NCBI GenBank assembly: GCA_965206355.1
Contig: OZ242212.1
Span: forward strand, 1,178,001 to 1,242,000
Direction of reading: 5' to 3'
Source of the DNA: Spongiihabitans sp965206355
Lineage (GTDB): Bacteria; Pseudomonadota; Gammaproteobacteria; Arenicellales; Poriferihabitantaceae
Length of the DNA stretch: 64,000 bases
Numbering within the stretch: the stretch's first letter is position 1; each line of letters opens with the position of its first letter. Below are positions 18,812-28,086 of the stretch, piece by piece. Below the pieces are notes generated by a model. That model was not told the origin of the DNA, did no database searches, and saw only the letters and a program-made list of their open reading frames with translations. Position numbers and translations under genes: made by a program.

Positions 18812-18973
18812 GAGACCTTTGCATGGAAGATGATTTCGCTTTCAGGCCAGGCAAAAACGCACGGAATGAGGGAGTTTATGCTTATAAATGACCGATTGAG
18901 TACGATTTTACCAACAGTAGGCGCTTTTAGGCGACGTAGCATGCAGGTGAAATGGCTTTCGTGCAAAGGTCTC
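18812..18973 (+). mobile_element. MITE copy, 162-bp form, in the lptF/pepA divergent region
   Basis: Complete copy with the duplication TTGCC (18807-18811, 18974-18978). It separates the divergent lptF and pepA promoters, 137 bp from the lptF start and 87 bp from the pepA start. Confidence 0.97.
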
Positions 18974-19060
18974 TTGCCGATACTGCTCTGCCTGTTGCAA
19001 TGCAGAGACAGGTTCAATCAGAGCAGGCATTACGCTACATAATCTAAAGAGAGAATTAAC

Positions 19061-20545
19061 ATGGACTTTTCAACGAAATCAGCTAATCTGCTTAAATTAA
19101 ACTCACCTTGTCTGGTGGTCGGGATATTTCAGGGGGCAAAGCCCATACTAACAGAATCCGCTAAAATTCTGGATAAGGCGACCCGTAAACAAATCAGCAA
19201 GTTGCTCGCGCAAGGCGACTTGCGTGGTAATGTCGGCTCAACAGTGATGCTGTATAACCCCAATGGTGTTGCCGCCAGTAGAATACTGTTACTGGGTTTG
19301 GGGAAAAAACAGGCACTTTCTGATGCTTCATTTCGCCAAGTCGCGAGTTGTGCGGCAAAGTGTTTGCAACAATATCATATTCGAGTAGCGGATTTTACCC
19401 TGCTGGATGTATTCAGTGCGCCGTCAAAAATTACTCGTCAGGCGCGTAATCTTGTCGAAGCCATTGAAGAGTCGCTCTATACTTATGAACAAACAAAAAG
19501 CACGAGGAAAAAACCTAAATCTCTAAAAAGAGTATCCCTGATTGTGGCACGCAATCAATTAGCCGATGCCCGAGAAGGTATCAAACAAGGCGTTGCCATT
19601 GCTAACGGCGTTAGCTACACCAGAACTATCGCTAATCTGCCCGGTAACCTGTGTACACCCAGCTATCTTGCCAAACAGGCAAAGGCATTGCAAAAAACCC
19701 ATAACATCAAAACAACGGTACTCGATGAAGCCGAGATGAAGCGTAAGAAAATGGGTTCATTGCTGTCGGTCTCGCGCGGTAGCCGTGAACCAGCAAAGCT
19801 GATTGTGATGCAATATAAAGGTGGAAAGCGCGGTGATAAGCCGGTCGTTCTGGTGGGTAAGGGGCTGACTTTTGATGCGGGTGGAATTTCAATCAAACCC
19901 GCTGCGGCGATGGATGAGATGAAATACGATATGTGTGGCGGTGCCAGCGTCTTCGGTGCGATGCGTGCTGTTGCGGAAATGCAACTCGAAATCAATTTGG
20001 TTGGAATCATACCCAGCAGCGAGAATCTACCGGACGGTGCTGCCAATAAACCCGGGGATATTGTAACCAGCATGGCTGGGAAAACCATAGAAATACTAAA
20101 CACCGATGCCGAAGGCAGACTCATTTTATGTGATGCGCTGACCTATGCCGAACGCTTTAATCCGGCAGCGGTCGTTGATATTGCAACGCTAACCGGTGCC
20201 TGTGTCATCGCGCTCGGACACCATGCGAGCGGGTTATTTAGCAATGATGAAAAACTAGCCAAAGCGTTACTGGCGGCCGGTGAGGCAGCGGGAGACCGGG
20301 TTTGGCAACTACCGCTATGGGATGACTACAGCAAACAGTTAAAAAGCAATTTTGCCGACCTTGCGAATATCGGAGGACGTAGTGCCGGATCGATAACCGC
20401 AGCCTGTTTCCTGAAACAGTTTACCGAGAAATACCATTGGGCGCACCTTGACATTGCCGGCACTGCTTGGAAATCCAGTGCACCCAAAGGCGCAACCGGA
20501 CGACCAGTTGCGTTGTTGGTTGAATTTCTGATGGGCAGAATCTGA
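19061..20545 (+). CDS. pepA: Leucyl aminopeptidase (M17 cytosol aminopeptidase)
   Basis: Dinuclear-metal exopeptidase removing N-terminal residues; in E. coli it is also a DNA-binding accessory in recombination and carAB control. It has 494 residues. The M17 metal and catalytic sites are present: VGKGLTFDAGGISIKP with the Lys and Asp ligands (about residues 266-281), KYDMCGGASV, and the signature NTDAEGRLIL (about 347). The ATG at 19061 has an AGAGAG Shine-Dalgarno-like run 8 nt upstream. holC follows 23 bp downstream, and lptF/lptG lie divergently, as in many gammaproteobacteria. valS, often next after holC, is absent from the window. Confidence 0.97.
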   Translation: MDFSTKSANLLKLNSPCLVVGIFQGAKPILTESAKILDKATRKQISKLLAQGDLRGNVGSTVMLYNPNGVAASRILLLGLGKKQALSDASFRQVASCAAKCLQQYHIRVADFTLLDVFSAPSKITRQARNLVEAIEESLYTYEQTKSTRKKPKSLKRVSLIVARNQLADAREGIKQGVAIANGVSYTRTIANLPGNLCTPSYLAKQAKALQKTHNIKTTVLDEAEMKRKKMGSLLSVSRGSREPAKLIVMQYKGGKRGDKPVVLVGKGLTFDAGGISIKPAAAMDEMKYDMCGGASVFGAMRAVAEMQLEINLVGIIPSSENLPDGAANKPGDIVTSMAGKTIEILNTDAEGRLILCDALTYAERFNPAAVVDIATLTGACVIALGHHASGLFSNDEKLAKALLAAGEAAGDRVWQLPLWDDYSKQLKSNFADLANIGGRSAGSITAACFLKQFTEKYHWAHLDIAGTAWKSSAPKGATGRPVALLVEFLMGRI

Positions 20546-20568
20546 AGCACAGACGGGAGCGTTAGCGA

Positions 20569-21027
20569 ATGACCGACCAAGTCGATTTTTACATTCTCGG
20601 GGCAGCGGATGGTGTCGCTAAACTGAAATATGCCTGCAGAATTGCCGAAAAAGCCTATTCTCATGGTATGAGAGTTTATTTGCACACCGAGAACCCGGCA
20701 CAAAGTGAACAGCTTGATAAGTTGTTATGGACTTTCTCGCAAGGCAGTTTTGTGCCTCATACCATAGCCAATAATGCGACCGAAAACTGGCAACATTTTC
20801 CGGTACAGCTCGGCGACATCCTTGACCCGGTTGTTAACGAAGGCGATGATGACAATAGCGCAGATCTCCTGATTTGTCTGACCCGTGATATTCCTCAAGC
20901 GCATACCCGTTTCAGACGTATAGCGGATTTAGTAAGCAGTGAGGCTAGCGAGAAAGCATCCGCCCGAAGTCGATTTCGTTATTATCGAGAACAAGGTATT
21001 GAACCTGACAGCCATTTAATTGATTAG
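20569..21027 (+). CDS. holC: DNA polymerase III subunit chi
   Basis: Clamp-loader accessory that links the replicase to single-stranded DNA-binding protein. At 152 residues it is of normal size. The N-terminus VDFYILGAADGVAKLKYACR and the pattern AEKAYSHGMRVYLHTENPAQ are characteristic of the chi family, as is the C-terminal RFRYYREQGI. It lies 23 bp after pepA in the same orientation and probably shares its transcript. A MITE begins 83 bp after its stop. Confidence 0.92.
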   Translation: MTDQVDFYILGAADGVAKLKYACRIAEKAYSHGMRVYLHTENPAQSEQLDKLLWTFSQGSFVPHTIANNATENWQHFPVQLGDILDPVVNEGDDDNSADLLICLTRDIPQAHTRFRRIADLVSSEASEKASARSRFRYYREQGIEPDSHLID

Positions 21028-21110
21028 TGTCTGCGGCCACCGCGCGACAGGATTTTAATGCGAATTACGGGTTACGGGATAAGTGTTGATACAAAGATGA
21101 AAGAATTATC

Positions 21111-21272
21111 GAGACCTTTGCACGAAAGCCATTTCACCTGCATGCTGCGTCGCCTAAAAGCACCTACTGTTGGTAAAATCGTACTCAATCGGTCATTTAT
21201 AAGCATAAACTCCCTCATTCCGTGCGTTTTTGCCTTGCCTAAAAGCGAAATCATATTCCGTGCAAAGGTCTC
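21111..21272 (-). mobile_element. MITE copy, 162-bp form
   Basis: Complete copy with the duplication TTATC (21106-21110, 21273-21277). It lies between convergent holC and the O-antigen ligase-like gene. Confidence 0.97.
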
Positions 21273-21340
21273 TTATCGTTTATGATCTTTCGTTCTTGCC
21301 AGCTTCTTTGACAGGAAATGTTTTTGTTGGCTAATCTTGT

Positions 21341-23527
21341 TCAGTTTTGGCTCGATATTTCTTTTTTAACTCGATATTTCTTTCGATATTTTTTTGGAAG
21401 GAGATGCTTTTGCTGGTGAATCGTGTTTATTTGTGATTCGACATTTTCACCTGTTGAAGTACTCTGATTGATAAAACTCCTATATGACCTTTCCAGTATG
21501 GCGTTTTGGCCGAGGTGTTTGATGCGCAGGTCGTAAAATTTTTTCGCCTGTTGCGGATTTTTAGTCTGCATCGACATAGTGACCAAGTTGTGTAATGTCC
21601 AGGCGTCTTTGACTAATAGTTCTTGCGGCTTCTCGCTGAGCTTTTGATAGATTGCCAATGCTTTGGGAAAATTATTGGTCTTCATATAGAGAAGATAGAG
21701 CTTTGTATAATCAACAAATGCACCTTTGGGGTGGATCTTTATGGCCTTCTTTTCAAGAATCTCTATTGCTCTTTGGTAGTGCCCGAGCTCTTTTAGAGAG
21801 TCCGACGTGAGTGTGTAATAAATCCAGTTATCTGGCGCACAATGGTTGAACGAATTCAGTGCGGATAAGGCGAGTTTATACTGTTTGTTTTCGTTGAAGA
21901 GAGACGCGCTAAGTTGTAAAATCTTGGTCACGAGTTTGCTACAGATTGGCATATTTATAGCCATAGGGTCGCTCCAGAAACGGTGATGTCTTATGTTGTC
22001 GTTTATTTTATAAAACGAAACCAACCATAGTGTATTCATGGTCAATACGCTGATAAAAACCAGACCTGCGAAAGTGATTCCAACCAACCGTATTTTTGAG
22101 CGTATTTTTGAATGTAGTGGTATCGTTATGGTTTTTATGCTGGCAAAAGCGTCCCCGGATCGGGTAATCAATGCACTATAAATTCCAAAAAGTATCAACG
22201 GTACTGGCATTTGATAGGGAAAGCTAAACTGCATATTGACGAACCCCCCTGCCAATGCGGCGGCTATCACCAAATAAAATAGTTGCTGTCGGGTATCATC
22301 TTGACGAATCAGTCTGAATAAATTAATGAGCAGACTAATCACCACTCCTAAAAATATAATCAAACCCATAATTCCCAACTCCACCACGAGTTCTAATACG
22401 TCATTATGAACCCGCATCACGCCGCTAATATTGCCCGGAAGAGTGGCAATTTCAGTGAGTCCTTTATAGTAAAAGCTACCCATACCACTACCGAATAGCG
22501 GGCTGTTCTCAACTATTGATAATGCAGCGTGCCAGATTACATAGCGGTTGCTGGAGCTAGTCTGAGCCGATCTGGCAATACTACCACCTTCTTGTTTAAT
22601 GGAATCCAAGGCGGAGCTCCAGCCGTCAGCCGACAGATTGAAAAGCAATAACAATAAAACAAAAGCTCCGATTGTGCTTACTGTTTTTTCACGATTCCAG
22701 CGTAGCGTTTTTTTTGCAAAGGCTTGTTTGAGTTTGTTTTTATAGATAGGAAAAATGATTGCCAGTAATACCATTTCCACACCCATACTAACCCATGCTG
22801 CTCGGGTTTCGGCATGAAAAATATAAGTCAGCATGAGCGTTATGGCAAAAGGATAGAGTGACGACAGATGTTTATTTTTATCGGTCAACAATAAAAATAA
22901 ATTGAGCGGAAAAATCAGCACAATGATCTGGGATGCCATGTTTTTATTCACCAGATTGGCTGCTGGAGGTACCGCTTGATCAAATAGATTGATTGAGAAG
23001 AAGGTTTGAAGGAGTCCAATCGTTGAAATATAGACACCGACAAAAACGATGGCTCTGGATAGAGAAATATGCGTTTTGGTATTAGCCGACAGTCCCAATG
23101 TCAATATGAAAACTGCCGCCGTTGCGAGCCATAACAAATATTTGCTAATAAAGAAATCGATATCCACTGCCCAGAAAACAGAGCCCGTTGCCAATAACAA
23201 CAAACCGCTAAGCCACAGGCGTGGTGCACTGAGTGTCAGTGTTATGCTTTGGGCATGGCGATTGCGTATTATCCAGTACAGTAACAAGCCGATAAAGCCA
23301 GTTTCGGCAATTACCTCTCGATACATATCAGAGTAATTGATGCCAATTGCCGGCATGGTGCCCACCGTACCAAGTGCAATAAATATAACTATGAAAACAT
23401 GGATATTGATGGGCTGTTTGGAGGCGGTTTTTTCCATTGAAACACGGCTATTTCCGGATTTTTTTTGAGCGGTTTTTTCCATTGAAACACGGCTATTTCC
23501 GGATTTTTTTTGGGTGGTTTTTGCCAT
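21341..23527 (-). CDS. O-antigen ligase/Wzy-type polysaccharide protein with C-terminal TPRs
   Basis: Polytopic membrane protein of 728 residues with about ten to twelve hydrophobic segments. The large periplasmic loop carries SSSNRYVIWHAALSIVENSP, then LFGSGMGSFY, then HNDVLELVVELGIMGL. This R..W..A...P..G.G....H...L....E.G pattern is that of the Wzy_C family (O-antigen ligases/polymerases and pilin glycosyltransferases). The region after about residue 520 is soluble and helical with TPR-like repeats (LKELGHYQRAIEILEKKAIK). The extreme N-terminus contains two copies of a 15-codon repeat. The ATG at 23525-23527 is preferred over a TTG two codons upstream. No other LPS sugar genes adjoin, so the glycan partner is unknown. 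TupA-type oxyanion or valS genes are not linked here. Confidence 0.85.
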   Translation of the reverse strand: MAKTTQKKSGNSRVSMEKTAQKKSGNSRVSMEKTASKQPINIHVFIVIFIALGTVGTMPAIGINYSDMYREVIAETGFIGLLLYWIIRNRHAQSITLTLSAPRLWLSGLLLLATGSVFWAVDIDFFISKYLLWLATAAVFILTLGLSANTKTHISLSRAIVFVGVYISTIGLLQTFFSINLFDQAVPPAANLVNKNMASQIIVLIFPLNLFLLLTDKNKHLSSLYPFAITLMLTYIFHAETRAAWVSMGVEMVLLAIIFPIYKNKLKQAFAKKTLRWNREKTVSTIGAFVLLLLLFNLSADGWSSALDSIKQEGGSIARSAQTSSSNRYVIWHAALSIVENSPLFGSGMGSFYYKGLTEIATLPGNISGVMRVHNDVLELVVELGIMGLIIFLGVVISLLINLFRLIRQDDTRQQLFYLVIAAALAGGFVNMQFSFPYQMPVPLILFGIYSALITRSGDAFASIKTITIPLHSKIRSKIRLVGITFAGLVFISVLTMNTLWLVSFYKINDNIRHHRFWSDPMAINMPICSKLVTKILQLSASLFNENKQYKLALSALNSFNHCAPDNWIYYTLTSDSLKELGHYQRAIEILEKKAIKIHPKGAFVDYTKLYLLYMKTNNFPKALAIYQKLSEKPQELLVKDAWTLHNLVTMSMQTKNPQQAKKFYDLRIKHLGQNAILERSYRSFINQSTSTGENVESQINTIHQQKHLLPKKYRKKYRVKKEISSQN
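23425..23520 (-). repeat. 45-bp tandem repeat in the 5' coding end of the O-antigen ligase-like gene
   Basis: Two near-identical 45-bp units encode KTxQKKSGNSRVSME twice, followed by a third partial start (KTA). They give a basic, low-complexity N-terminal cytoplasmic tail. Unit number could vary without breaking the frame. Confidence 0.8.
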
Positions 23528-23620
23528 TGTCAATGTTTCGTTTGTGTGTCGGTCTGGAATAGGGTTGTTGCTTTGTTGTGCTGACCCAAGTTCGCTTAAA
23601 GGGTATGGTAATTGCGCTTG

Positions 23621-23629
23621 ATTATAGCA
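23621..23629 (-). promoter_or_regulatory. Extended -10 promoter element upstream of the O-antigen ligase-like gene
   Basis: The minus strand reads TGCTATAAT, a perfect -10 hexamer with the extended TGn motif, 94 bp upstream of the ATG. No good -35 is visible, which extended -10 promoters can tolerate. Confidence 0.45.
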
Positions 23630-23672
23630 AATAATCCGAATTGTATTTGCTGTTTGGGCGTGTTACACACGG

Positions 23673-24704
23673 TCATATTGAAGACAATGCCGAAGAGAGT
23701 TGATTTTTCAGCATTGTAATCTCGGTGTTAGTGATTCGCTTGGTCGGTTTTGCATGCATCTCCAGTAAACGCGGTTGGCTTGCCTTGAATGACGTGCCGA
23801 GTTCATCTGCCACGCGGGTCGCGCCCTTTGGGTCGTTGCATAGCAATGCCATATCGCAACCTGCCTGTAATGCTCGTTTCGTTCGGTGTATCACATTGCC
23901 ACCGACATGGGCACCTTTCATTGACAAGTCATCGCTGAATATGAGTCCGCTAAAACCCATTTCTTGACGTAGGATTTCGTTCAACCAGAACGCTGAGAAA
24001 GTCGGTAAATCGTTATCTATATTTGGAAATTGAATGTGCGCGGTCATCACCGCACTGAATGCGGTTGCCAGTTTTTTGTAGGGGATTAAATCACGATGCA
24101 CGAGTTGCTCAAGTGAGCGCTCATCAACCGGTAACATAAAATGCGAGTCTGTGGTTACCCCGCCATGACCCGGAAAATGCTTTGCGCTAGCCACCATGCC
24201 GGCTTCTTTGATGCCGTCTATGAACGCGCCTGCCAGAGCCACGATTACCTCGGCTTGTTCATGGAAGCCGCGATCACCAATGACGCAGCTGTCCAAATTG
24301 ACACAGTCTAATACCGGTGCGAAACTAAAATCTACCCCAACCTGCAATAACTCGGTTGCCATCAAACGGCCGGCAGCACGGCAAAGAGAGCGGGCTGATT
24401 TTGCATCTTGCTCATAGAGTTTACCGAATTGGTAAGCCGCTGGCAGGGCAAAAAATTCGTTTTTGAATCGTTGTACCCGACCACCTTCCTGATCGACGGC
24501 AATAAGCAGAGATGGTTTGCGAATAGATTTTATGTTGCTGATGAGCGCGCTAACCTGCTCACGGGAATAAAAGTTGCGCGCGAATAAAATCACCCCACCG
24601 ATTGCCGGCTGCGATAAGAACAGCGTTTCATCGGCACGCAGTTGCAAGCCACTAACATCCACCATCAGAGGCCCCAACGGTAGCTCATGAGTTGGGTCAA
24701 ACAT
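23673..24704 (-). CDS. nagZ: Beta-N-acetylhexosaminidase (peptidoglycan recycling)
   Basis: GH3-family cytoplasmic enzyme removing GlcNAc from 1,6-anhydro-muropeptides. It has 343 residues from the ATG at 24702-24704 (MFDPTHELPLGPLMVDVSG). Key motifs are AVDQEGGRVQRF, VIGDRGF and the catalytic-loop signature KHFPGHGGVTTDSH (His and Asp). The start codon lies three bases from a MITE, and the flanking duplication overlaps it, so the native ribosome-binding site was displaced. The element end supplies AAAGG about 7 nt before the ATG. The in-frame ATG inside the element (24740) would add 12 residues. It lies downstream of the L,D-transpeptidase in the same orientation, a sensible cell-wall context. 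Confidence 0.95.
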   Translation of the reverse strand: MFDPTHELPLGPLMVDVSGLQLRADETLFLSQPAIGGVILFARNFYSREQVSALISNIKSIRKPSLLIAVDQEGGRVQRFKNEFFALPAAYQFGKLYEQDAKSARSLCRAAGRLMATELLQVGVDFSFAPVLDCVNLDSCVIGDRGFHEQAEVIVALAGAFIDGIKEAGMVASAKHFPGHGGVTTDSHFMLPVDERSLEQLVHRDLIPYKKLATAFSAVMTAHIQFPNIDNDLPTFSAFWLNEILRQEMGFSGLIFSDDLSMKGAHVGGNVIHRTKRALQAGCDMALLCNDPKGATRVADELGTSFKASQPRLLEMHAKPTKRITNTEITMLKNQLSSALSSI

Positions 24705-24707
24705 TAT

Positions 24708-24846
24708 GAGACCTTTGCACGAAAGCCATTTCACCTGCATGCTGTGTTAAAAACGTACTCAATCGGTCATTTATAAGCATAAACTCCCTCATTCCGTGCG
24801 TTTTTGCCTTACCTGAAAGCAAAATCATCTTCCGTGCAAAGGTCTC
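24708..24846 (-). mobile_element. MITE copy, 139-bp form, abutting the nagZ start codon
   Basis: Complete ends. The flanks ATTAT and ATAAT match at four of five positions. It is inserted between the L,D-transpeptidase and nagZ, with its end 3 bp from the nagZ ATG. Confidence 0.96.
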
Positions 24847-24872
24847 ATAATGCAAAGCGGACATAAGACAGC

Positions 24873-25385
24873 TCAAGTATGGATGGTTACGTTGCTACCG
24901 ACCGTCACGCGGTCATACAGTGCCAGCAAATCTTGATTACGCATTCTGATACATCCTGCCGAACTGGGCTTCCCCAGTATCACTTCATCCGGGGTGCCAT
25001 GAATATAGATATATCGGCGCATTGTATCGACCTTTCCAAGTCGGTTAAATCCCGGCTGGCAACCACTTAACCAGAGAATTCGGGTCAGTATCCAATCTCG
25101 ATGAGGGTAACGCTGTTGCATGTGCGGGTGGTAAATTTCTCCGCATGGTCGGCGACCAATGAATATGCTGTTTACGGGTTGGTTATCCCCAATTTTAGCG
25201 CGAATGATGTGTTGTCCGCGCGGCGTACAGCCACTGCCATTGATTTCGCCGGCACCCTTCGCTGCCGTGGAAACTGGATATATGATTTCGGTGTCATCCG
25301 TTGTGCTGGTTCCTACAACCGTTGCCTTGATGACGCAGAGCGTCTGACTGGTGATATCAATGCGCAGGCTGATGCCGTTATCCAT
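24873..25385 (-). CDS. L,D-transpeptidase (YkuD family)
   Basis: Probable cell-wall cross-linking or carboxypeptidase enzyme using a catalytic Cys. The YkuD signature is present: YIYIHGTPDE with the His, then GKPSSAGCIRMRNQDLLAL with the nucleophile Cys (about residues 145-163). The start is the ATG at 25383-25385 (MDNGISLRIDI), giving 170 residues and a 10-bp gap to the phosphatase upstream. A longer frame to 25457 would overlap that gene. No obvious signal peptide is seen with this start, unlike typical periplasmic members. Similar leaderless YkuD proteins occur in gammaproteobacteria. It may be co-transcribed with nagZ across the MITE. Confidence 0.85.
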   Translation of the reverse strand: MDNGISLRIDITSQTLCVIKATVVGTSTTDDTEIIYPVSTAAKGAGEINGSGCTPRGQHIIRAKIGDNQPVNSIFIGRRPCGEIYHPHMQQRYPHRDWILTRILWLSGCQPGFNRLGKVDTMRRYIYIHGTPDEVILGKPSSAGCIRMRNQDLLALYDRVTVGSNVTIHT

Positions 25386-25395
25386 TGCTGAGCTG

Positions 25396-25884
25396 TTACG
25401 GCTTTGCCGATAACTGTGCGAGTAACTGGGCAAGCAGTTGCTCGCAGGCATATTCAATCAGATCCAACACCCGATTAAATCCATTTTCCTCGTCATAATA
25501 GGGGTCGGGCACTTCAAGGCAATCGGCACAGTCCACGTATTCCAGCAATAGCCGAACCTTATGGCAATGTGCGTTATCAGCCCATTCTAACAGTCGTCGT
25601 TGGTTGTCATTGTCCATAGCAATGATGCTGTGGTAATACAACATATCCGCAGCGCAGACCTGCCGCGCCCGATGGCTGGAAAGATCAATATCGCGCTTAC
25701 TGGCCGCTTGCTGTGCGCGTTGATCTGCCGGGCGACCACTATGCCAGTCACCCGTTCCGGCAGAATCAACTTCAAACAGATTGGCAACCCCGCGCTGTTC
25801 AACGAGTTTTTTGAAAACGCCTTGTGCGGTCGGCGAGCGGCAGATATTTCCCATACAAACGAACAGTATTCGGTGTGTCGCCAT
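25396..25884 (-). CDS. Low-molecular-weight protein-tyrosine phosphatase
   Basis: Cytoplasmic phosphatase of 162 residues. The P-loop CMGNICRSPTA fits C-x5-R-S at about residues 10-20, and the general-acid loop is DPYYDE near residue 130. The N-terminus RILFVCMGNICRSP is typical of the family. It starts 3 bp after the spoT stop. In other genomes such proteins reverse tyrosine phosphorylation, sometimes in exopolysaccharide control. No tyrosine kinase gene is present here, so the target is unknown. Confidence 0.93.
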   Translation of the reverse strand: MATHRILFVCMGNICRSPTAQGVFKKLVEQRGVANLFEVDSAGTGDWHSGRPADQRAQQAASKRDIDLSSHRARQVCAADMLYYHSIIAMDNDNQRRLLEWADNAHCHKVRLLLEYVDCADCLEVPDPYYDEENGFNRVLDLIEYACEQLLAQLLAQLSAKP

Positions 25885-25887
25885 GTC

Positions 25888-28086
25888 TCATCCCCGTGCC
25901 AGTTTTATGACCGAAGGTTCGGCATGAATCTGGCGCATAATATCGGCAAGATGTTTGCGGTCGCTCACTTCAATAGTGAATAACATATTAGAGGTATGCT
26001 GAAGTTCCTGTGCAACAGTGAGGTTATTGATATTAGAATGATGTCCAGCAATGATGTTACTGATTGTTGCCAGCACGCCGGTTTCATTGCGGGCATTGAC
26101 ATTGATAAGCACCTGAAAAGAGCCTTTTGTGGTTTTCGACCAGTTCAGGTAAAAGTAATTATCCGGTTGGCGCATAATTATTTTACAATATTGACAGTTG
26201 GAGCGGTGCGCCACCAAACCTCTGCCACTGGTCATGGTGCCGATGATATTGTCCCCGGGAATAGGATGACAACAATGTGCGTAAGTCGTCAGCAAACGTT
26301 CGGTACCCTCAATGGTGATGGTGGAGCGTTTTTGCTCTTTGGGTGCGGAGTGATTGTGCTGTTGTGTTGTGGATTCGGCAATCAATTGTTTGGCGACCAA
26401 AGTCGGTAAGCGGTTGCCGAATCCAATGTCGGTCAATAACTGTTCCCAGTCGTTCAGTTTAAGCTGTTTAAGCAGGTTGACCTTGTCGGTGCTGGAGATT
26501 CGTACTCGACTGTATCCCTGAGCGGTTAATGCGCTACGCAAAAGTTTTTTGCCCAAGCGCAGGGATTCCTTGTCTTTTTGTTGTCTAAGATAGTGTCGGA
26601 TTGATGCACGCGCTTTTGAGGTGACTGCATAATCGAGCCATTGCGGGATCGGTCGGGCCTTTCTGGATGTTTTTATTTCGACATAATCACCATTTGATAA
26701 TTGCTCATGCAACGGTACGCCGAGCTGATTGATGAGCGCACCGATACAATAATCGCCTATATCAGAATGTACCGAATAGGCGAAATCCAGTGCTGTGGCA
26801 CCGCGCGGCAATCTTTTTATATCGCCTTTGGGCGTGAATACAAAAACATCGTCAGGGAACAGGTCGGCTTTCAGATGTTCAATATAATCGCCTGAATCTC
26901 GGGATATGTGCTGCGATTCCAAACTACTATTCAACCATTTGCGGACAAATTGCTGGGGTGCGTGCTCATCAGTGGTTCCGGTTTTATATAGCCAGTGGGA
27001 TGCCACGCCTTTTTCCGCAGTACGGTGCATCGATTGGCTACGTATTTGAATTTCAACAGGCTGACCGTGTGGCCCAACCACAACGCTATGCAATGATTGA
27101 TAGCCGTTAATTTTTGGAATGGCGATGTAGTCCTTAAAACTTGCCGGTCGCGGTTTGTAGAGCTGGTGAATAATGCCAAGGGCATGATAACAATGCAGGC
27201 GTTTTTCGGTAATGATTCTGATTGCGTTAATGTCTTTTACGTCTCTGAGCGCGAGTTTCTTGCGTTGCATTTTGCGGTAGATGTTATAGATATTTTTCCC
27301 CCTGCCATACACTTCTGCGGTTAAGCCACTCAATTGCAGTTTATTTTGAATATGTTCGCACGCCTGACTCACTATCGGTTTACGACCACGTTTTGAAGCT
27401 GCCACTGCCTTGGCGATGGCGCGGTAGCGGGTCGGGTACAGATTAAGGAGAGCAAGGTCTTCAAGGTCTTGACAGAGTTCACGCATTCCCAGTCGGTTGG
27501 CGATGGGCGCATATATTTCCAGCGTTTGACGGGCGATCCTGTGTTTGCGTATATCGTCAAGGGATTCCAGTGTCCGCATATTGTGTAAACGGTCGGAGAG
27601 TTTGATGATAATGACTCGTGTATCCTTCGCCATAGCGATAAACATTTTCCGAAACGATTCTGCTTCGGTATGTTCACGAGATAACATCTGGCTGACTTTA
27701 CTGACACCATCAACCATAGCGGCGACATCATCACCGAATTTCTCGGCAAGTTGGTTCAGGGTAATGTCAGTATCTTCAACAACATCATGTAGGATTGCGG
27801 CGATGATGGTGCGACTGTCCATACGCATCTCGCCGAGGATACAGGCGACTGCAATGGGGTGGCAAATATAGTCTTCTCCGCTGGCACGTTTCTGCCCCTG
27901 ATGGGCTTCAGCACCATATAAAGTGGCGTTGTATATGTCTGCGACTTCGGTTTCGTTCAGATAGCCTTCTAAAATCCGGCCCAGCTCGCTAAGCAGGATT
28001 TTATGATTGGGCGCTGCTTTTGCCGGTAGCTCCAGCAGTTCAATCAGATTTCTCTGCCACTTTTTGGTCAGGGCTATCTTGCTCAC
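25888..28086 (-). CDS. spoT: Bifunctional (p)ppGpp synthetase/hydrolase SpoT
   Basis: Stringent-response enzyme. It has an HD hydrolase domain with HDVVEDT (about residues 100-106), a synthetase domain with YQSLHSVVVGP, a TGS domain (FVFTPKGDIKRLPRGATALDF) and a C-terminal ACT domain (NETGVLATISNIIAGHHSNI). Intact HD residues point to SpoT rather than a hydrolase-dead RelA. The GTG at 28084-28086 is used (732 residues) and overlaps the end of rpoZ by 47 nt. An ATG pair at 28140 in the same frame would overlap more. The true start may lie inside rpoZ or just after it. The gene order gmk-rpoZ-spoT is the conserved gammaproteobacterial one. Confidence 0.95.
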   Translation of the reverse strand: MSKIALTKKWQRNLIELLELPAKAAPNHKILLSELGRILEGYLNETEVADIYNATLYGAEAHQGQKRASGEDYICHPIAVACILGEMRMDSRTIIAAILHDVVEDTDITLNQLAEKFGDDVAAMVDGVSKVSQMLSREHTEAESFRKMFIAMAKDTRVIIIKLSDRLHNMRTLESLDDIRKHRIARQTLEIYAPIANRLGMRELCQDLEDLALLNLYPTRYRAIAKAVAASKRGRKPIVSQACEHIQNKLQLSGLTAEVYGRGKNIYNIYRKMQRKKLALRDVKDINAIRIITEKRLHCYHALGIIHQLYKPRPASFKDYIAIPKINGYQSLHSVVVGPHGQPVEIQIRSQSMHRTAEKGVASHWLYKTGTTDEHAPQQFVRKWLNSSLESQHISRDSGDYIEHLKADLFPDDVFVFTPKGDIKRLPRGATALDFAYSVHSDIGDYCIGALINQLGVPLHEQLSNGDYVEIKTSRKARPIPQWLDYAVTSKARASIRHYLRQQKDKESLRLGKKLLRSALTAQGYSRVRISSTDKVNLLKQLKLNDWEQLLTDIGFGNRLPTLVAKQLIAESTTQQHNHSAPKEQKRSTITIEGTERLLTTYAHCCHPIPGDNIIGTMTSGRGLVAHRSNCQYCKIIMRQPDNYFYLNWSKTTKGSFQVLINVNARNETGVLATISNIIAGHHSNINNLTVAQELQHTSNMLFTIEVSDRKHLADIMRQIHAEPSVIKLARG

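Noticed and set aside
18676..19017. N-terminal extension of LptF through the MITE
   Set aside because: It exists only because the element is open on this strand. LptF family length and the first membrane helix begin at the ATG at 18675.
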